From Palsa-504 sp963753195 (lineage in GTDB: Bacteria; Actinomycetota; Actinomycetes; Streptosporangiales; Streptosporangiaceae): a DNA stretch of 64,000 nt. The stretch is from the NCBI GenBank assembly GCA_963753195.1, contig CAVWBH010000006.1, positions 1 through 64,000 of the forward strand, written 5' to 3'. The stretch's first letter is position 1. Each line of letters opens with the position of its first letter. A program made the position numbers and the translations under genes. Shown piece by piece: positions 55,567-64,000 of this stretch. Below the pieces are notes generated by a model. It was not told the DNA's origin. It did no database searches and saw only the letters and a program-made list of their open reading frames with translations.

Positions 55567-55568
55567 GG

Positions 55569-56300
55569 CTAGCTGCCCGCGCGCCGCGGCGACGGCAGGA
55601 CGGCCCGCTCTCGGGCCAGCCCGACGATGAGGTCGATCACCTGGTCCAGGCCGAGCCGGGTGGAGTCGATCACGACCGCATCGGCGGCCTTCATGCTCTG
55701 CGCCGCGTCGAGGCGGTCGCGGCGGTCCTGCTCGGCCCGGGTGGAGTCCGCTGACCAGCTGGTCTCGGCGGCCCGGCGGCCGGCCCGGGAGGCGCTGTCC
55801 GCGGTGAGGAACACCTTGACCGCCGCACCGGGCGCCACCACGGTGCCGATGTCACGGCCCTCGGCGACGATCCCGGGAACGCTGGCGATGATGCCGCGCT
55901 GCTGCGCGATCAGAAGCGCGCGGACCCGCGGCACGGCCGCGACCGCGCTGACCGCGCTGGTCACCTCGCGGGTCCTGATCGCCTCGGATACGTCGGTGCC
56001 GTCGACCCGGACCCACGGCGCTTGCGGGTCGGTGCCGACCTCGATGACCGGTTCGGCGGCCAGGTCACCGACGAGGCCGGCCTCGCTGAGGTCCGCGCCG
56101 CGGTCCAGCAGCCACCAGGTCAGGGCCCGGTACATGGACCCGGTGTCCAGGTACCGCAGGCCGAGGGCGATCGCCGCGCCCCGGGACGCGCTGGACTTGC
56201 CCGCGCCTGATGGCCCGTCCACGGCGACCACCAGCCTCGGCTCGCTGGCCGCTCTTATGTCGTCGCCCGTATCGCTCTCCAGGCCGGCAGAAATGCTCAC
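55569..56300 (-). CDS. cmk: cytidylate kinase
   Basis: 243 aa, phosphorylates CMP/dCMP. P-loop VDGPSGAGKSSASRGAA, YLDTGSMYRALTWWLL and the NMP site VAEGRDIGTVVAPGAAVKVFLTA. The start is uncertain: GTG 56300 is chosen (SISAGLESDTG); the frame is open to 56339, and the conserved part begins ~25 residues in. Confidence 0.96.
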   Translation of the reverse strand: MSISAGLESDTGDDIRAASEPRLVVAVDGPSGAGKSSASRGAAIALGLRYLDTGSMYRALTWWLLDRGADLSEAGLVGDLAAEPVIEVGTDPQAPWVRVDGTDVSEAIRTREVTSAVSAVAAVPRVRALLIAQQRGIIASVPGIVAEGRDIGTVVAPGAAVKVFLTADSASRAGRRAAETSWSADSTRAEQDRRDRLDAAQSMKAADAVVIDSTRLGLDQVIDLIVGLARERAVLPSPRRAGS

Positions 56301-56405
56301 CCAGGCGATGGTACCGGCGCAGCACGCCCGCGTGCGCACGCACGGCCCGCGCAGGCACGCGCCACGGCCCGTTCGGCATAAGAAAAACGGCGCGGGCGGG
56401 CTGTT

Positions 56406-57470
56406 TCAGCGGCGGACCGGCCAGCCGCCTGCCTCCAGGGCATCCAGCAGCACGCCCGCCTCGGCGGGCCGGACGGACAGCTCGGCGACGCCGACCGGCA
56501 GGCCCGGCGAGTGCTCGATACGGACGTCCTCGATATTGACCCCGGCCGCCCCGGCCGCATGGAACAGCCGGGCCAGCTCGCCGGGCTGGTCGGAGATCAC
56601 CGCCTGGACGACGGCGAACTCGTGGGCCGCGCCGCCGTGCTTGCCGGGAATCCGGGCCACGCCGGCCTGGCCGCGGTCCAGGAGCGCCGCGACGGCCTTG
56701 CCCGGGTCGTCGCCGTCGGCCAGCGTGCGCGCGGCGTCGGCCAGGTCGGCGGCGACCGCCGCGAGCACCTCGGCGACCGGCGCGGCGTTGGCGGACAGGA
56801 TCTGGGTCCACAGGGCGGTGTCGCCGGCCGCGATCCGGGTCACGTCGCGCAGCCCCTGGCCGGCCAGGTCCAGGGCCTCGCCGGGGGCCTGCTCCAGGCG
56901 GGCCGCCATAGCCGCGGCCACCAGGTGCGGGGCGTGCGAGATGAGCGCGACCCAGCGGTCGTGGGCGGCCGGATCGGCGCTGACCGGGATTGCCCCGCAG
57001 GCGCGGACCAGCTCGATGACCGCCTGGCTGACCTGGCTCGAGGTCTCGGGCAGCGGGCACAGCGCCCAGCTGCGGCCGAGGAACAGGTCAGCGCGGGCCG
57101 CGGCCGGGCCGTGCTTCTCCCGGCCGGCCAGCGGATGCCCCGGCAGGTAGCGGGTCAGGTCGCAGCCGAGCTCCCGGGCCTGGGCGACCGGCAGCTGCTT
57201 CACGCTGGCCACGTCGGTGTAGGCCGCGGCCAGCCGGCGTGCCTGCGCGTCGGCGAGGGTCGCGGCCACGGCGTCCGGGGGGACTGCGATCACCGCGACA
57301 TCGGCGGGCTCGGCGGGCGCGGCAGGAAGCGGGTCGCCTGCACCCAGGTCGGCGGCGAGCCGGGCGGCGGCCGGGTCAGCGTCGGTCAGCCAGACAGCCG
57401 ATCCCTGCTCCCGCAGGGCCAGGGCGATCGAGGTCCCGATCAGGCCCGTCCCGATAATGATGGCCCGCAC
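56406..57470 (-). CDS. tyrA: prephenate dehydrogenase with C-terminal ACT domain
   Basis: 354 aa tyrosine-pathway enzyme. Rossmann IIGTGLIGTSIALAL, catalytic His region LPGHPLAGREKHGP and ISHAPHLVAAAMAARL, then an ACT domain (~280-354, AVISDQPGELARLFHAAGAAGVNIEDVRIEHSPG) probably giving feedback control by tyrosine. GTG start, seven bases downstream of aroH. Confidence 0.95.
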   Translation of the reverse strand: MRAIIIGTGLIGTSIALALREQGSAVWLTDADPAAARLAADLGAGDPLPAAPAEPADVAVIAVPPDAVAATLADAQARRLAAAYTDVASVKQLPVAQARELGCDLTRYLPGHPLAGREKHGPAAARADLFLGRSWALCPLPETSSQVSQAVIELVRACGAIPVSADPAAHDRWVALISHAPHLVAAAMAARLEQAPGEALDLAGQGLRDVTRIAAGDTALWTQILSANAAPVAEVLAAVAADLADAARTLADGDDPGKAVAALLDRGQAGVARIPGKHGGAAHEFAVVQAVISDQPGELARLFHAAGAAGVNIEDVRIEHSPGLPVGVAELSVRPAEAGVLLDALEAGGWPVRR

Positions 57471-57477
57471 GGGTCGC

Positions 57478-57840
57478 TCACTGGGCGATGTCGAGGCGCA
57501 GGGCGACGGCGCCCCGGAGGTAGACGTGCTGGATGGCGGACCGCGGGCGGTCGGTCTCGATATGCGCCATCAGGCGGATGACGCGCGGCATGGCGCCCGG
57601 CCTGGCGATCTCCGTGGCGCAGATCAGCGGCACGTCGTGGAAGCCGATCTTGCGCGCGGCCAGCGCGGGGAACTCGGCGATGAGGTCCGGCGTCGAGGTG
57701 AACAGCACGCTGATCACGTCGTCGGTGCTGAGCTCGTTGCGGGTCATGACCTCCGCTACCAGCTCGGCCGTGCCTTCGAGTATCGCGTCACGGTCATCGG
57801 TATCAACCTGCACCGCGCCGCGCACCGCCCTGACCGTCAT
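57478..57840 (-). CDS. aroH: chorismate mutase, AroH type
   Basis: 120 aa. N-terminal VRAVRGAVQVDTDDRDAIL, catalytic-region RPGAMPRVIRLMAHIETDRPRSAIQHVYLRGAVALRLD, and STPDLIAEFPALAAR, as in the Bacillus-type trimeric chorismate mutase. Makes prephenate for TyrA, encoded immediately downstream. ATG start. Confidence 0.96.
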   Translation of the reverse strand: MTVRAVRGAVQVDTDDRDAILEGTAELVAEVMTRNELSTDDVISVLFTSTPDLIAEFPALAARKIGFHDVPLICATEIARPGAMPRVIRLMAHIETDRPRSAIQHVYLRGAVALRLDIAQ

Positions 57841-57866
57841 GTGCCTGCTCCTCTCACCGCCACAGG

Positions 57867-58661
57867 CTACAGCCCAACGGCGGCGTACAGCTCGCCGATT
57901 TCCCTGGTGGTCAGGTTACGGGAGGTACCGGGTTTGAGGTTGCCGAGCCGGATGGGGCCCACATCGGTGCGGACCAGGCGGCTGACCGGGTGACCACTTT
58001 CGGCCAGCATCCGGCGGACGATGTGCTTGCGGCCCTCGTGCAGGGTGATCTCGACCAGCGCGCGGTGGCCGGACCGGTCGACGAGCCGGAACCGGTCGGC
58101 GGTCGCCACGCCGTCCTCCAGCTCGACACCGGCCTGGAGGCGCCGGCTGAGGTCCTTCGGCACCGGGCCGCCGATCTCGGCCAGGTAGGTCTTGGCCACC
58201 TCGAAACTGGGGTGGGCCAGGCGGTGCGCGAGCTCGCCGTCGTTGGTGAGCAGCATCAGTCCCTCGGTGTCGTAGTCGAGCCGGCCGATGTGGAACAGGC
58301 GTTGGGTCCGGTCGCCGAGGAAATCCGCGATGGTCTTGCGGCCGCGGTCATCAGACATGGCGGTCAGGACCTTGGGCGGCTTGTTGAAGGCGAGGTACAC
58401 CAGCCCGGGCTTGGCCGGGATCCGTTTGCCGTCCACCCTGATCACCTGGCGGTCAGGATCGACCCGGGCGCCGAACCTGCGGACCGTCTGCCCGTCGACC
58501 TCGACCCGGCCCGCGCCGATGAGCTCCTCGCAGTGCCTGCGGCTGCCGACTCCCGCTTCGGCCAGGACCTTCTGCAGCCGGACGCCGCCGGGAACGTCGG
58601 TCAGCGTATCCCGGTCTTCCTCGGCCCAGTCCTCGTCGTCTCCGGTGTGCTTCGCAGTCAC
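57867..58661 (-). CDS. rluB: rRNA pseudouridine synthase, RluB/RsuA family
   Basis: 264 aa. S4 domain (~30-75, RLQKVLAEAGVGSRRHCEELI), catalytic motif HIGRLDYDTEGLMLLTNDGEL with the Asp nucleophile, and EGRKHIVRRMLAESGHPVSRLVR. ATG start overlapping the scpB stop. Confidence 0.95.
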   Translation of the reverse strand: MTAKHTGDDEDWAEEDRDTLTDVPGGVRLQKVLAEAGVGSRRHCEELIGAGRVEVDGQTVRRFGARVDPDRQVIRVDGKRIPAKPGLVYLAFNKPPKVLTAMSDDRGRKTIADFLGDRTQRLFHIGRLDYDTEGLMLLTNDGELAHRLAHPSFEVAKTYLAEIGGPVPKDLSRRLQAGVELEDGVATADRFRLVDRSGHRALVEITLHEGRKHIVRRMLAESGHPVSRLVRTDVGPIRLGNLKPGTSRNLTTREIGELYAAVGL

Positions 58662-59242
58662 GGGCGCGCGTTCTCGCTCTCGATGTCCTCGATATCCTCC
58701 GGCAGGAAGGGGGCGAGGTCGGGCAGGTCCTCCAGGCTGGCCAGGCCCAGCCGCTCCAGGAAGTACACGGTGGTCCGGTACAGGATGGCGCCGGTCTCGG
58801 AGTCGGTTCCCGTCTCCTCCACCAGGCCCCGCAGCACCAGGGTGCGCATCACGCTGTCGCAGTTGACGCCTCGGACGGCCGAGACGCGCGCCCGGCTGAC
58901 CGGCTGGCGGTAGGCCACCACGGCCAGGGTCTCCAGCGCGGCCTGGGTCAGCCGGACCTCCTGGGCATCGCTGACGAACCGCTCGACCAGCGGCGCGCAG
59001 TCCTCGCGCGTGTAGAACCGCCAGCCGCCGGCGATCTCGCGCAGGTCGAAGCCGCGGCCTTCGGCCTGGTAGGCGGCGGCGAGGTCGGTCAGCTCGGTGA
59101 TGACCTCGTTCCTGGGCCGCTCGAGGACCTGGGCCAGGACCACGACCGGGACCGGCTCGTCGGCGACCAGCAAGATCGCTTCCAGGCTGGCCCGCAGGCC
59201 GGGCCCCTGGTCATCCTGGGTGCCCTCTGGTTCAGTGCTCAT
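58658..59242 (-). CDS. scpB: segregation and condensation protein B
   Basis: 194 aa, two winged helices; partner of ScpA and SMC in chromosome condensation. LRASLEAILLVADEPVPV at the start and LETLAVVAYRQPVSRARVSAVRGVNCDSVMRTLVLRGLVEE in the second winged helix. ATG start. Confidence 0.97.
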   Translation of the reverse strand: MSTEPEGTQDDQGPGLRASLEAILLVADEPVPVVVLAQVLERPRNEVITELTDLAAAYQAEGRGFDLREIAGGWRFYTREDCAPLVERFVSDAQEVRLTQAALETLAVVAYRQPVSRARVSAVRGVNCDSVMRTLVLRGLVEETGTDSETGAILYRTTVYFLERLGLASLEDLPDLAPFLPEDIEDIESENARP

Positions 59243-59286
59243 CCGCGTGTGCCAGCCGCCGGTCTCGTCGGGTGGTGGGTTCGGTT

Positions 59287-60156
59287 TCAGACGTCGCTTT
59301 CCGTCAGCTCATTGACGCTATCAGCAGCACCCTGGTGGCTGGTCCAGGAGTTCCGGTCGCCGGTCCAGGTCACATACAGCTCGCCGAGCGGGGTGACCTG
59401 CTCGAAGGACACGGCGTCCTCCCGGTAGAGGTCAAGCAGGGCCAGGAACGACGCCACCACCTCGTAGCTGCCCTGGGCCTTCGCGGTGAGCTGGCGGAAA
59501 CTGGCCCGGCCGAGCTCCGCCAGCAGCGCGGCGATGATGCGGGCCTGATCCTTGATGCTGATCGCCGGGGCGTGGATGTGCTCGGTGGAGACCTTCGGCG
59601 CCGGCTTGGGCGCGAGCGCGAGCGCGGCCAGCCGGGCGAACTCGCCCGGCCCCAGGCCGAGGAGCACTTCGGGAAGGAGCTCGGCGAAACGCGGCTCGAG
59701 CGGGACCCGGCGGGGGAAGCGGCGGGCCGCGGCGTTCATCCGGGCGGCGAACACGCCGGCCACTTCCTTGTAGGCGCGGTACTGCAGCAGCCGGGCGAAC
59801 AGCAGATCCCGGGCCTCGAGCAGCGCCAGATCCTCCTCATCCTCCACTTCACCGGACGGGAGCAGCCGGGCGGCCTTCAGGTCGAGCAGGGTGGCCGCGA
59901 CGACGAGGAAGTAGCTGACCTGATCCAGGTCCCAGCCGCCGGAGCGCTCGGAGATGTAGGAGATGAACTCGTCGGTGACCCGGGAGAGGGCGACCTCGGT
60001 GATGTCGAGCTTGTGCTTGGAGATCAGCGCGAGCAGGAGGTCGAAGGGGCCCTCGAACACGTCGAGGTGAACTTCGAAACCGCTGGTGGGATGGGGTGCG
60101 CCGTCGTCGTCCCGGGCGCCACGGCCATCCAGGCTGTCGTCCACGTTCACAGTCAC
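59287..60156 (-). CDS. scpA: segregation and condensation protein A
   Basis: 289 aa kleisin. N-terminal FEVHLDVFEGPFDLLLALISKHKLDITEVALSRVTDEF binds the SMC neck, DLDQVSYFLVVAATLLDLKAARLLP follows, and the C-terminal winged helix reaches EDAVSFEQVTPLGELYVTW. ATG start, 44 bases upstream of scpB. Confidence 0.97.
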   Translation of the reverse strand: MTVNVDDSLDGRGARDDDGAPHPTSGFEVHLDVFEGPFDLLLALISKHKLDITEVALSRVTDEFISYISERSGGWDLDQVSYFLVVAATLLDLKAARLLPSGEVEDEEDLALLEARDLLFARLLQYRAYKEVAGVFAARMNAAARRFPRRVPLEPRFAELLPEVLLGLGPGEFARLAALALAPKPAPKVSTEHIHAPAISIKDQARIIAALLAELGRASFRQLTAKAQGSYEVVASFLALLDLYREDAVSFEQVTPLGELYVTWTGDRNSWTSHQGAADSVNELTESDV

Positions 60157-60279
60157 GACGGTAGCGGAGTTCCGGCTGCGAGGGGTGTGCCCACTGTGCG
60201 GGGAGTGCCGGCTATGAGGGGTGCGCCGGCTGTGCGGGGTGGGCCGGGTGTTAGCGGTATCCGGGCGCAGGGGCCGTGG

Positions 60280-60621
60280 TCAGCCGACGGACCGGGCGGT
60301 CCCGTTGTCGCCTGGCGATACGTCCGCGCTGGCGTCGGCCTTATTGGCACTGGCGATGCGACGGGCGAGCAGGCTTTCCCTGCCGCGCGCGTCGAGATCG
60401 GCGAGCAGGACGGCGATCGCCTCCCGGACGATCCGGCCGCGGTCGGCGGCGGCGCCGTAACGCAGCAGGGCGAGCCGGGCGCGCTCCAGGTCAAGCAGTT
60501 CCTCAGCGGACAGGTAGACAGTGATCTTCTGGGTGTGTTTCTCACGGCCGCTGGCCCGGCGGTGGTCGCCTCCGTCCGGACCGGGAGCCGCGGGCCGCAC
60601 GAGCTCTGCGACCCCCGGCAT
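60280..60621 (-). CDS. ribbon-helix-helix-like protein next to parA
   Basis: 113 aa. The central KHTQKITVYLSAEELLDLERARLALL resembles a ribbon-helix-helix strand and first helix, followed by RIVREAIAVLLADLDARG, the second helix. The N-terminus is Gly/Pro-rich. ATG with GGAGGG six bases upstream, two bases after the parA stop, so it may be the DNA-binding partner of this ParA; that role is inferred from position. Confidence 0.8.
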   Translation of the reverse strand: MPGVAELVRPAAPGPDGGDHRRASGREKHTQKITVYLSAEELLDLERARLALLRYGAAADRGRIVREAIAVLLADLDARGRESLLARRIASANKADASADVSPGDNGTARSVG

Positions 60622-60623
60622 GC

Positions 60624-61517
60624 TTACCCTCCGTGATCGACTCCTGACTGTCGCCACCGCTCCAGTACCTCCTTGGCCAACTCTCGGTAGGAGTTTGCCC
60701 CCAGTGACCCTGAATCGAAGCTGGTGATTGGTTCTCCAGCCACCGTAGCGTCCGGGAAGCGCACCGTGCGGTTGATTACAGTATGAAAAACCTTGTCGCC
60801 GAAACCATTGACGATGCTGCCCAGGACCTCACGGGTATGAAGCGTGCGAGAGTCGTACATGGTGGCCAGAAGCCCGTCAATGGTGAGCTTTGTGTTCAGG
60901 CGGCGCGAAACCTTTTCGATGGTCTCCATCAGCAAGGCCACGCCGCGCATCGCGAAATATTCGCACTCCAGCGGGATGAGCACCCCGTCCGCGCAAGCGA
61001 GAGCGTTGATGGTCAGCAGGCCGAGCGACGGCTGGCAGTCGATCAAGATCACGTCGTAATCAGGCACCAGCGGTTCGAGTACCCCGCCGAGCACGTACTC
61101 GCGGCCGACCTCGTGCACGAGCTGGACCTCGGCGCCGGACAGGTCGATATTGCTGGGCAGCAGGTCCATGCCGTCGACGCCGGTCTTGTACAGCACGTCA
61201 TGCGCGGCGACGCCGCGATCCATCAGCAGGTTGTAGATGGTGGCGTCGATGTCGTGCGGCTGGATGCCCAATCCGACCGACAGCGCGCCCTGCGGGTCGA
61301 AGTCGACGAGAAGCACCCGGCGGCCCTGCTCGGCCAGGGCCGCGCCGAGGTTGATCGTCGTGGTCGTCTTGCCGACGCCGCCCTTCTGGTTGCAGACGGC
61401 GACCGTGCGGGCGGGGCCGTGCTCCAGCAGCGGCTGCGGATCGGGAAAGGAAGGGTACGGCCTCCCGGTCGGGCCCAGCTCGCCTGCCTGGGGCTCTGTC
61501 ATACGTGATGCTGCCAC
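60624..61517 (-). CDS. ParA/Soj family ATPase
   Basis: 297 aa. Deviant Walker A CNQKGGVGKTTTTINLGAAL, Walker A' DFDPQGALSVGLG and Walker B YDVILIDCQPSLGLLT. This is the scpAB-linked ParA, distinct from the oriC parAB pair. GTG 61517 fits the AGGAGG nine bases upstream; GTG 61523 and ATG 61502 are in-frame alternatives. Confidence 0.93.
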   Translation of the reverse strand: MAASRMTEPQAGELGPTGRPYPSFPDPQPLLEHGPARTVAVCNQKGGVGKTTTTINLGAALAEQGRRVLLVDFDPQGALSVGLGIQPHDIDATIYNLLMDRGVAAHDVLYKTGVDGMDLLPSNIDLSGAEVQLVHEVGREYVLGGVLEPLVPDYDVILIDCQPSLGLLTINALACADGVLIPLECEYFAMRGVALLMETIEKVSRRLNTKLTIDGLLATMYDSRTLHTREVLGSIVNGFGDKVFHTVINRTVRFPDATVAGEPITSFDSGSLGANSYRELAKEVLERWRQSGVDHGG

Positions 61518-61868
61518 AAGCACTAACCTCCTGGGCTATGGCCGCGACGTTGCCCACGGATCCTGGCTCTGGACTCTAGGACCTGGACCAGGGCCCGGCA
61601 AGCAGGCGCGCCGTTTGCACCCGATATCCACCTGCCGAAAAACAAGCTGGGCCTCGCGGTTTCGACACCGCGAGGCCCAGCCCTGCAGATTTGCTACTGC
61701 CGCTTCAAGGACGCCGGCCCGCTTGGCGGCTACCGCCCGTCCCGAATTCCCCTGGGGCCTGGGTTGACCGCCAGGATCATCACGGGGACGCCCGTCGCAT
61801 CATCAGCAACGGGAGCGTGGCCTGGCCAGCGACGGGCCTAGCGGCCCGCGGCCACCCCGGGCTGCTGG
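61518..61868. other. intergenic region between parA and the LysM gene
   Basis: About 350 bases without a convincing gene. It contains the parA promoter region and a strong terminator hairpin (61647-61680) listed separately. Confidence 0.6.
61647..61680 (-). terminator. intrinsic terminator of the LysM gene
   Basis: Perfect 14-base stem (CTGGGCCTCGCGGT / ACCGCGAGGCCCAG) with a 6-base loop. On the minus strand it is followed by CTTGTTTTTC, a U-rich tract. It lies 189 bases after the LysM gene stop. Confidence 0.85.
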
Positions 61869-62675
61869 TCAGCAGCCGTCGTAGGGCGACCAGTTGGACT
61901 GCCCGCCAGCGGCCAGGGCATTAGAGAACACCTGGTTCTGCTCAGCTACGCTGGCGTTGCCGAAGTCCGCTGAGGAACCGCCGTACGCGGCCCAGGTGGA
62001 GGCGCTGAACTGGTAGAGGCCGTAGTGGCCCGAGGAGTTCATGACCTGGGCGTTGCCGCCGGACTCGCGGGCGACCACGCACGCGCCGAACGATCCGCCC
62101 GGAGTGCCGCCGGAGTACGTGGCGGCACTCGAGGCGGTCTGCGCCGCCGGGCTCGAGGACACGGTGCCAGCCGAGTACGCCGGCGCCTGAGCCACAGCAG
62201 CTGCTGGAGCCGCCGCTGGCGCCGGAGCCGGAGCCGGGCCGAGCTGGCCAGGTGCGCCCGGGATCTTGGCGGGCTCGGCGGGAACCCGCAGGACCTGGCC
62301 GGGCTGGATGATGTTCGCCCACTTGATCGTGCTGTGGTTGGCCCAGTACAGCACCGGCCAGGCGCCTTGGTTGTGGTATTCGCGCCCGGCGATCGCGGAC
62401 AGCGTGTCACCGGACCGGACGGTGTAGGAGGACGGCTGGCTGGCGGCCTTCTTCTGCTGCGCGGTCTGCTCAACCGCAGCCAGCAGCTGCGCCGAAGGGC
62501 CGAGCGGGCTGCGGACGTCCGCGGTCACGGCGTGGGCCGTGGATGAGCCGGTCGTTGAGGGGTCGGCCAGCGCCTGCGGCGCCAGGCAGAACGCCGCGGC
62601 CACGCTGGCCAGGGCGGGCGCGGCCACGATCGGCAGCGCGATTCGGAGACGAGATGACTTGCTGTGGCGGCCCAA
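61869..62675 (-). CDS. secreted LysM and Rpf/transglycosylase-like cell-wall protein
   Basis: 268 aa. Signal peptide (RLRIALPIVAAPALASVAAAFCLAPQALA), LysM peptidoglycan-binding domain (YTVRSGDTLSAIAGREYHNQGAWPVLYWANHSTI...GQVLRVP), an Ala/Pro/Thr linker, and a C-terminal lysozyme-like domain VARESGGNAQVMNSSGHYGLYQFSASTWAAYGG with the catalytic Glu in ARESGG. TTG start fits AAGGAG four bases upstream; the open frame to 62771 is not a plausible signal peptide. Probably cleaves peptidoglycan at growth or germination. Confidence 0.92.
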   Translation of the reverse strand: MGRHSKSSRLRIALPIVAAPALASVAAAFCLAPQALADPSTTGSSTAHAVTADVRSPLGPSAQLLAAVEQTAQQKKAASQPSSYTVRSGDTLSAIAGREYHNQGAWPVLYWANHSTIKWANIIQPGQVLRVPAEPAKIPGAPGQLGPAPAPAPAAAPAAAVAQAPAYSAGTVSSSPAAQTASSAATYSGGTPGGSFGACVVARESGGNAQVMNSSGHYGLYQFSASTWAAYGGSSADFGNASVAEQNQVFSNALAAGGQSNWSPYDGC

Positions 62676-62919
62676 AGGGCTCCTTTCCGTGCACTGCGCG
62701 CTCACCAGGAAGACCGCGCAGCGTGCGGGCGGGCTTCGGAGCGCCTGACATCGCGGGAGCTTAACGGGCATTGATGCATCATTTTGGGCAAATACGCCAA
62801 AACTCGTTAAATCGATTTATGGATGCTAAAATGCCTCATCCTACGTCACATGAGCCACACGACTTACTTCGTGACGCTAAAGAATCACCTGCCTCTAGCG
62901 CCCATGTGGTTCGGATTGG
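62676..62919. other. AT-rich promoter region of the LysM gene
   Basis: About 245 bases, with an AT-rich stretch at 62762-62840 that is unusual for this genome and likely holds the LysM gene promoter. I see no ydaO-type riboswitch core. Confidence 0.45.
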
Positions 62920-63156
62920 CTACTCTCCGTAGCCATATTCGGGTTCGCTCTGGCCACCCGGAGGGCGGCGGCGGCTCCTGGCCAAGGCCCGCGGCGGGCT
63001 CCCGGCTGAGGCCCGCGGCGGGCTCCCGGCTAAGGCCGCGGCGGGCTCGGGAGCGCGGCCGACGGCGGCCGCGGCCCGGGTGTAGGTATCAGGCCCGATG
63101 CCCGCGGCATCGCCCACCCGGGCGACGTTCGTGGGACCGATCACGGCAACCCGCAT
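62920..63156 (-). CDS. small protein, possibly a truncated gene
   Basis: 78 aa. It begins MRVAVIGPTNVARVGDAAGI, a glycine-rich nucleotide-binding-like start, and then changes at VGRAPEPAAALAG into a repeat-encoded tail (GSPPRASAGSPPRALARSRRR). The tail comes from about three copies of a ~22-base GCGGCGGGCTCCCGG repeat. GGAGGAG lies eight bases before the ATG. The start region looks real and the tail artificial, so a longer gene was probably truncated. Family not recognised with confidence. Confidence 0.5.
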   Translation of the reverse strand: MRVAVIGPTNVARVGDAAGIGPDTYTRAAAAVGRAPEPAAALAGSPPRASAGSPPRALARSRRRPPGGQSEPEYGYGE

Positions 63157-63189
63157 GCTGGTCACTCCTCCGGCCGGACGGGCAGACGG

Positions 63190-64000
63190 TCAGGCACCGT
63201 GGGCCGCGAGGGTGAAGCGCGGATCCGCGGCGGAACCTCCGCAAGCCAGGTCGGCGGCGAGTTCGCCGGTGAGCGGCGCGAACTTGGCGCCATGGCCGGA
63301 ACACGCCGAGCAGATCACGAGCGGCCCGCGCCGGTCCAGGATGAAGTCCTCGGTCGCCGTCGAGGTGTACAGGCAGGTCAGCTGGCCGACCGGGTCGGGA
63401 TCGAGGTCTTGGAGCGTCTCGCGGACGAACGTGCGGACCTCCTGCCGGCCGGCCGCCGTGACGATACCGTCGCGGCCGTCGGCCGTGGAGATCGTGCCCC
63501 CGCCGTGGTGGCCGATCTTGATCGCGCCGGGCACCTCGCCGTCCCGCCCGGCCGGCAGCCCGTACATGACGACCTCGCCGTGGTAGATGAAGACCGGGCG
63601 GGGAGCGGGTGAGGTCCGGGGTGCTCCGGTGTCCCGCGGCGCGAAGTGGAAGGCCTCCTCCTGGGTCACGGCCAGCGGCGGCAGGCCTACGTGCTGGCCG
63701 AGCAGCGGCGCCAGCCAGGCTCCGGCGGCCACGACCACGACGGGCGCTCGCCGCGACCGGCCGGCCGTGTGCACCACCGCTTCGGCCTCCGAGGCCGAGA
63801 CGTCCAGTACCGGCGAGCCGTAGTGAAGCTGCGCCCCACAGGCCCCGGCCAGCGCGCGCATCGCCGTCATGGCCCGCTCCGCATCGATGACCCCGGCGTC
63901 GGGCTGGAACATGACCGGGGCGGTCCCGAACGCTGTGCCAGGCCACCGCTCGGCCGCCGCCGCAGCCGGCAAAAGCTCCACGGGGACCCCGGACGCACTC
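63190..64000 (-). CDS. FAD-dependent oxidase, SolA/monomeric sarcosine oxidase-like (partial)
   Basis: C-terminal ~270 residues of a DadA/MSOX-type flavoprotein; the N-terminal FAD-binding part lies beyond the window. AAAERWPGTAFGTAPVMFQPDAGVIDAERA, PVVVVAAGAWLAPLL and CLYTSTATEDFILDRRGPLVICSACSGHGAKFAPLTGEL match the family; the Cys of CLYT is where monomeric sarcosine oxidase binds FAD covalently. It precedes the small gene at 62920 by 33 bases. Confidence 0.88.
   Translation of the reverse strand, partial: SASGVPVELLPAAAAAERWPGTAFGTAPVMFQPDAGVIDAERAMTAMRALAGACGAQLHYGSPVLDVSASEAEAVVHTAGRSRRAPVVVVAAGAWLAPLLGQHVGLPPLAVTQEEAFHFAPRDTGAPRTSPAPRPVFIYHGEVVMYGLPAGRDGEVPGAIKIGHHGGGTISTADGRDGIVTAAGRQEVRTFVRETLQDLDPDPVGQLTCLYTSTATEDFILDRRGPLVICSACSGHGAKFAPLTGELAADLACGGSAADPRFTLAAHGA

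Noticed and set aside
62676..62919. ydaO-type c-di-AMP riboswitch upstream of the LysM/Rpf-like gene
   Set aside because: Such riboswitches are common before actinobacterial wall-hydrolase genes, but I do not see the conserved core in this leader.

Overview
This is a 64 kb chromosomal window from a high-GC Gram-positive bacterium (Actinomycetota). The evidence is frequent GTG/TTG starts, tightly overlapping operons, the 16S/23S sequence, and actinomycete-typical families: DUF397, DUF5753 XRE regulators, DUF5302, the PF04672 methyltransferase and a LysM/Rpf-like protein. Synteny (argCJBDFRGH followed by mpg-tyrS; infC-rpmI-rplT-trmH-PAS kinase-pheS-pheT; parA-scpA-scpB-rluB-aroH-tyrA-cmk-der) fits a Streptosporangiales- or Streptomyces-like lineage. 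I cannot name the genus.

Layout. (1) 1-4252: an rRNA operon on the minus strand (5' part of 23S, tRNA-less spacer, complete 16S, leader, two tandem promoters). (2) 4744-15632: tyrS, an alkyladenine glycosylase and a complete arginine operon, read leftward and mostly coupled by 1-4 base overlaps, with an ArgR-like site before argC. (3) 15718-22146: an accessory island between argC and pheT. It holds a lipoprotein, two paralogous membrane diguanylate cyclases, sets of 24-base ORFs and an MFS transporter. (4) 22277-30014: the pheST / kinase / trmH / rplT / rpmI / infC block; infC begins at ATC. (5) 30434-33055: a MarR-controlled ABC-2 exporter with palindromic operators. (6) 33179-39941: surface-glycan style genes. 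(7) 39968-47573: mixed metabolism and regulation, including one frameshifted gene. (8) 48214-51430: a WhiJ/AbaA-like cluster (two XRE/DUF5753 regulators, DUF397, HATPase) with matching palindromes. (9) 51500-61517: hypothetical genes, then the conserved der-cmk-tyrA-aroH-rluB-scpB-scpA-RHH-parA block. (10) 61869-64000: a LysM/lytic-transglycosylase-like secreted protein, a small truncated-looking gene and the C-terminal part of a SolA-type oxidase cut by the window edge.

The most interesting signal is in the island. Upstream of each GGDEF gene, on the opposite strand, are free-standing 24-base ORFs encoding heptapeptides of the form M-R-x-x-x-W-x: two MRTTTWI ORFs beside the first cyclase, and an array of eleven identical MRDSNWT ORFs, each with its own AGGAGA ribosome-binding site, beside the second. 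A twelfth, divergent copy (MRDSDWSRLHAS) ends inside the 3' end of the MFS gene. The same arrangement occurring twice suggests a duplicated peptide / c-di-GMP module. I know of no described system of this form; the functional link is inference.
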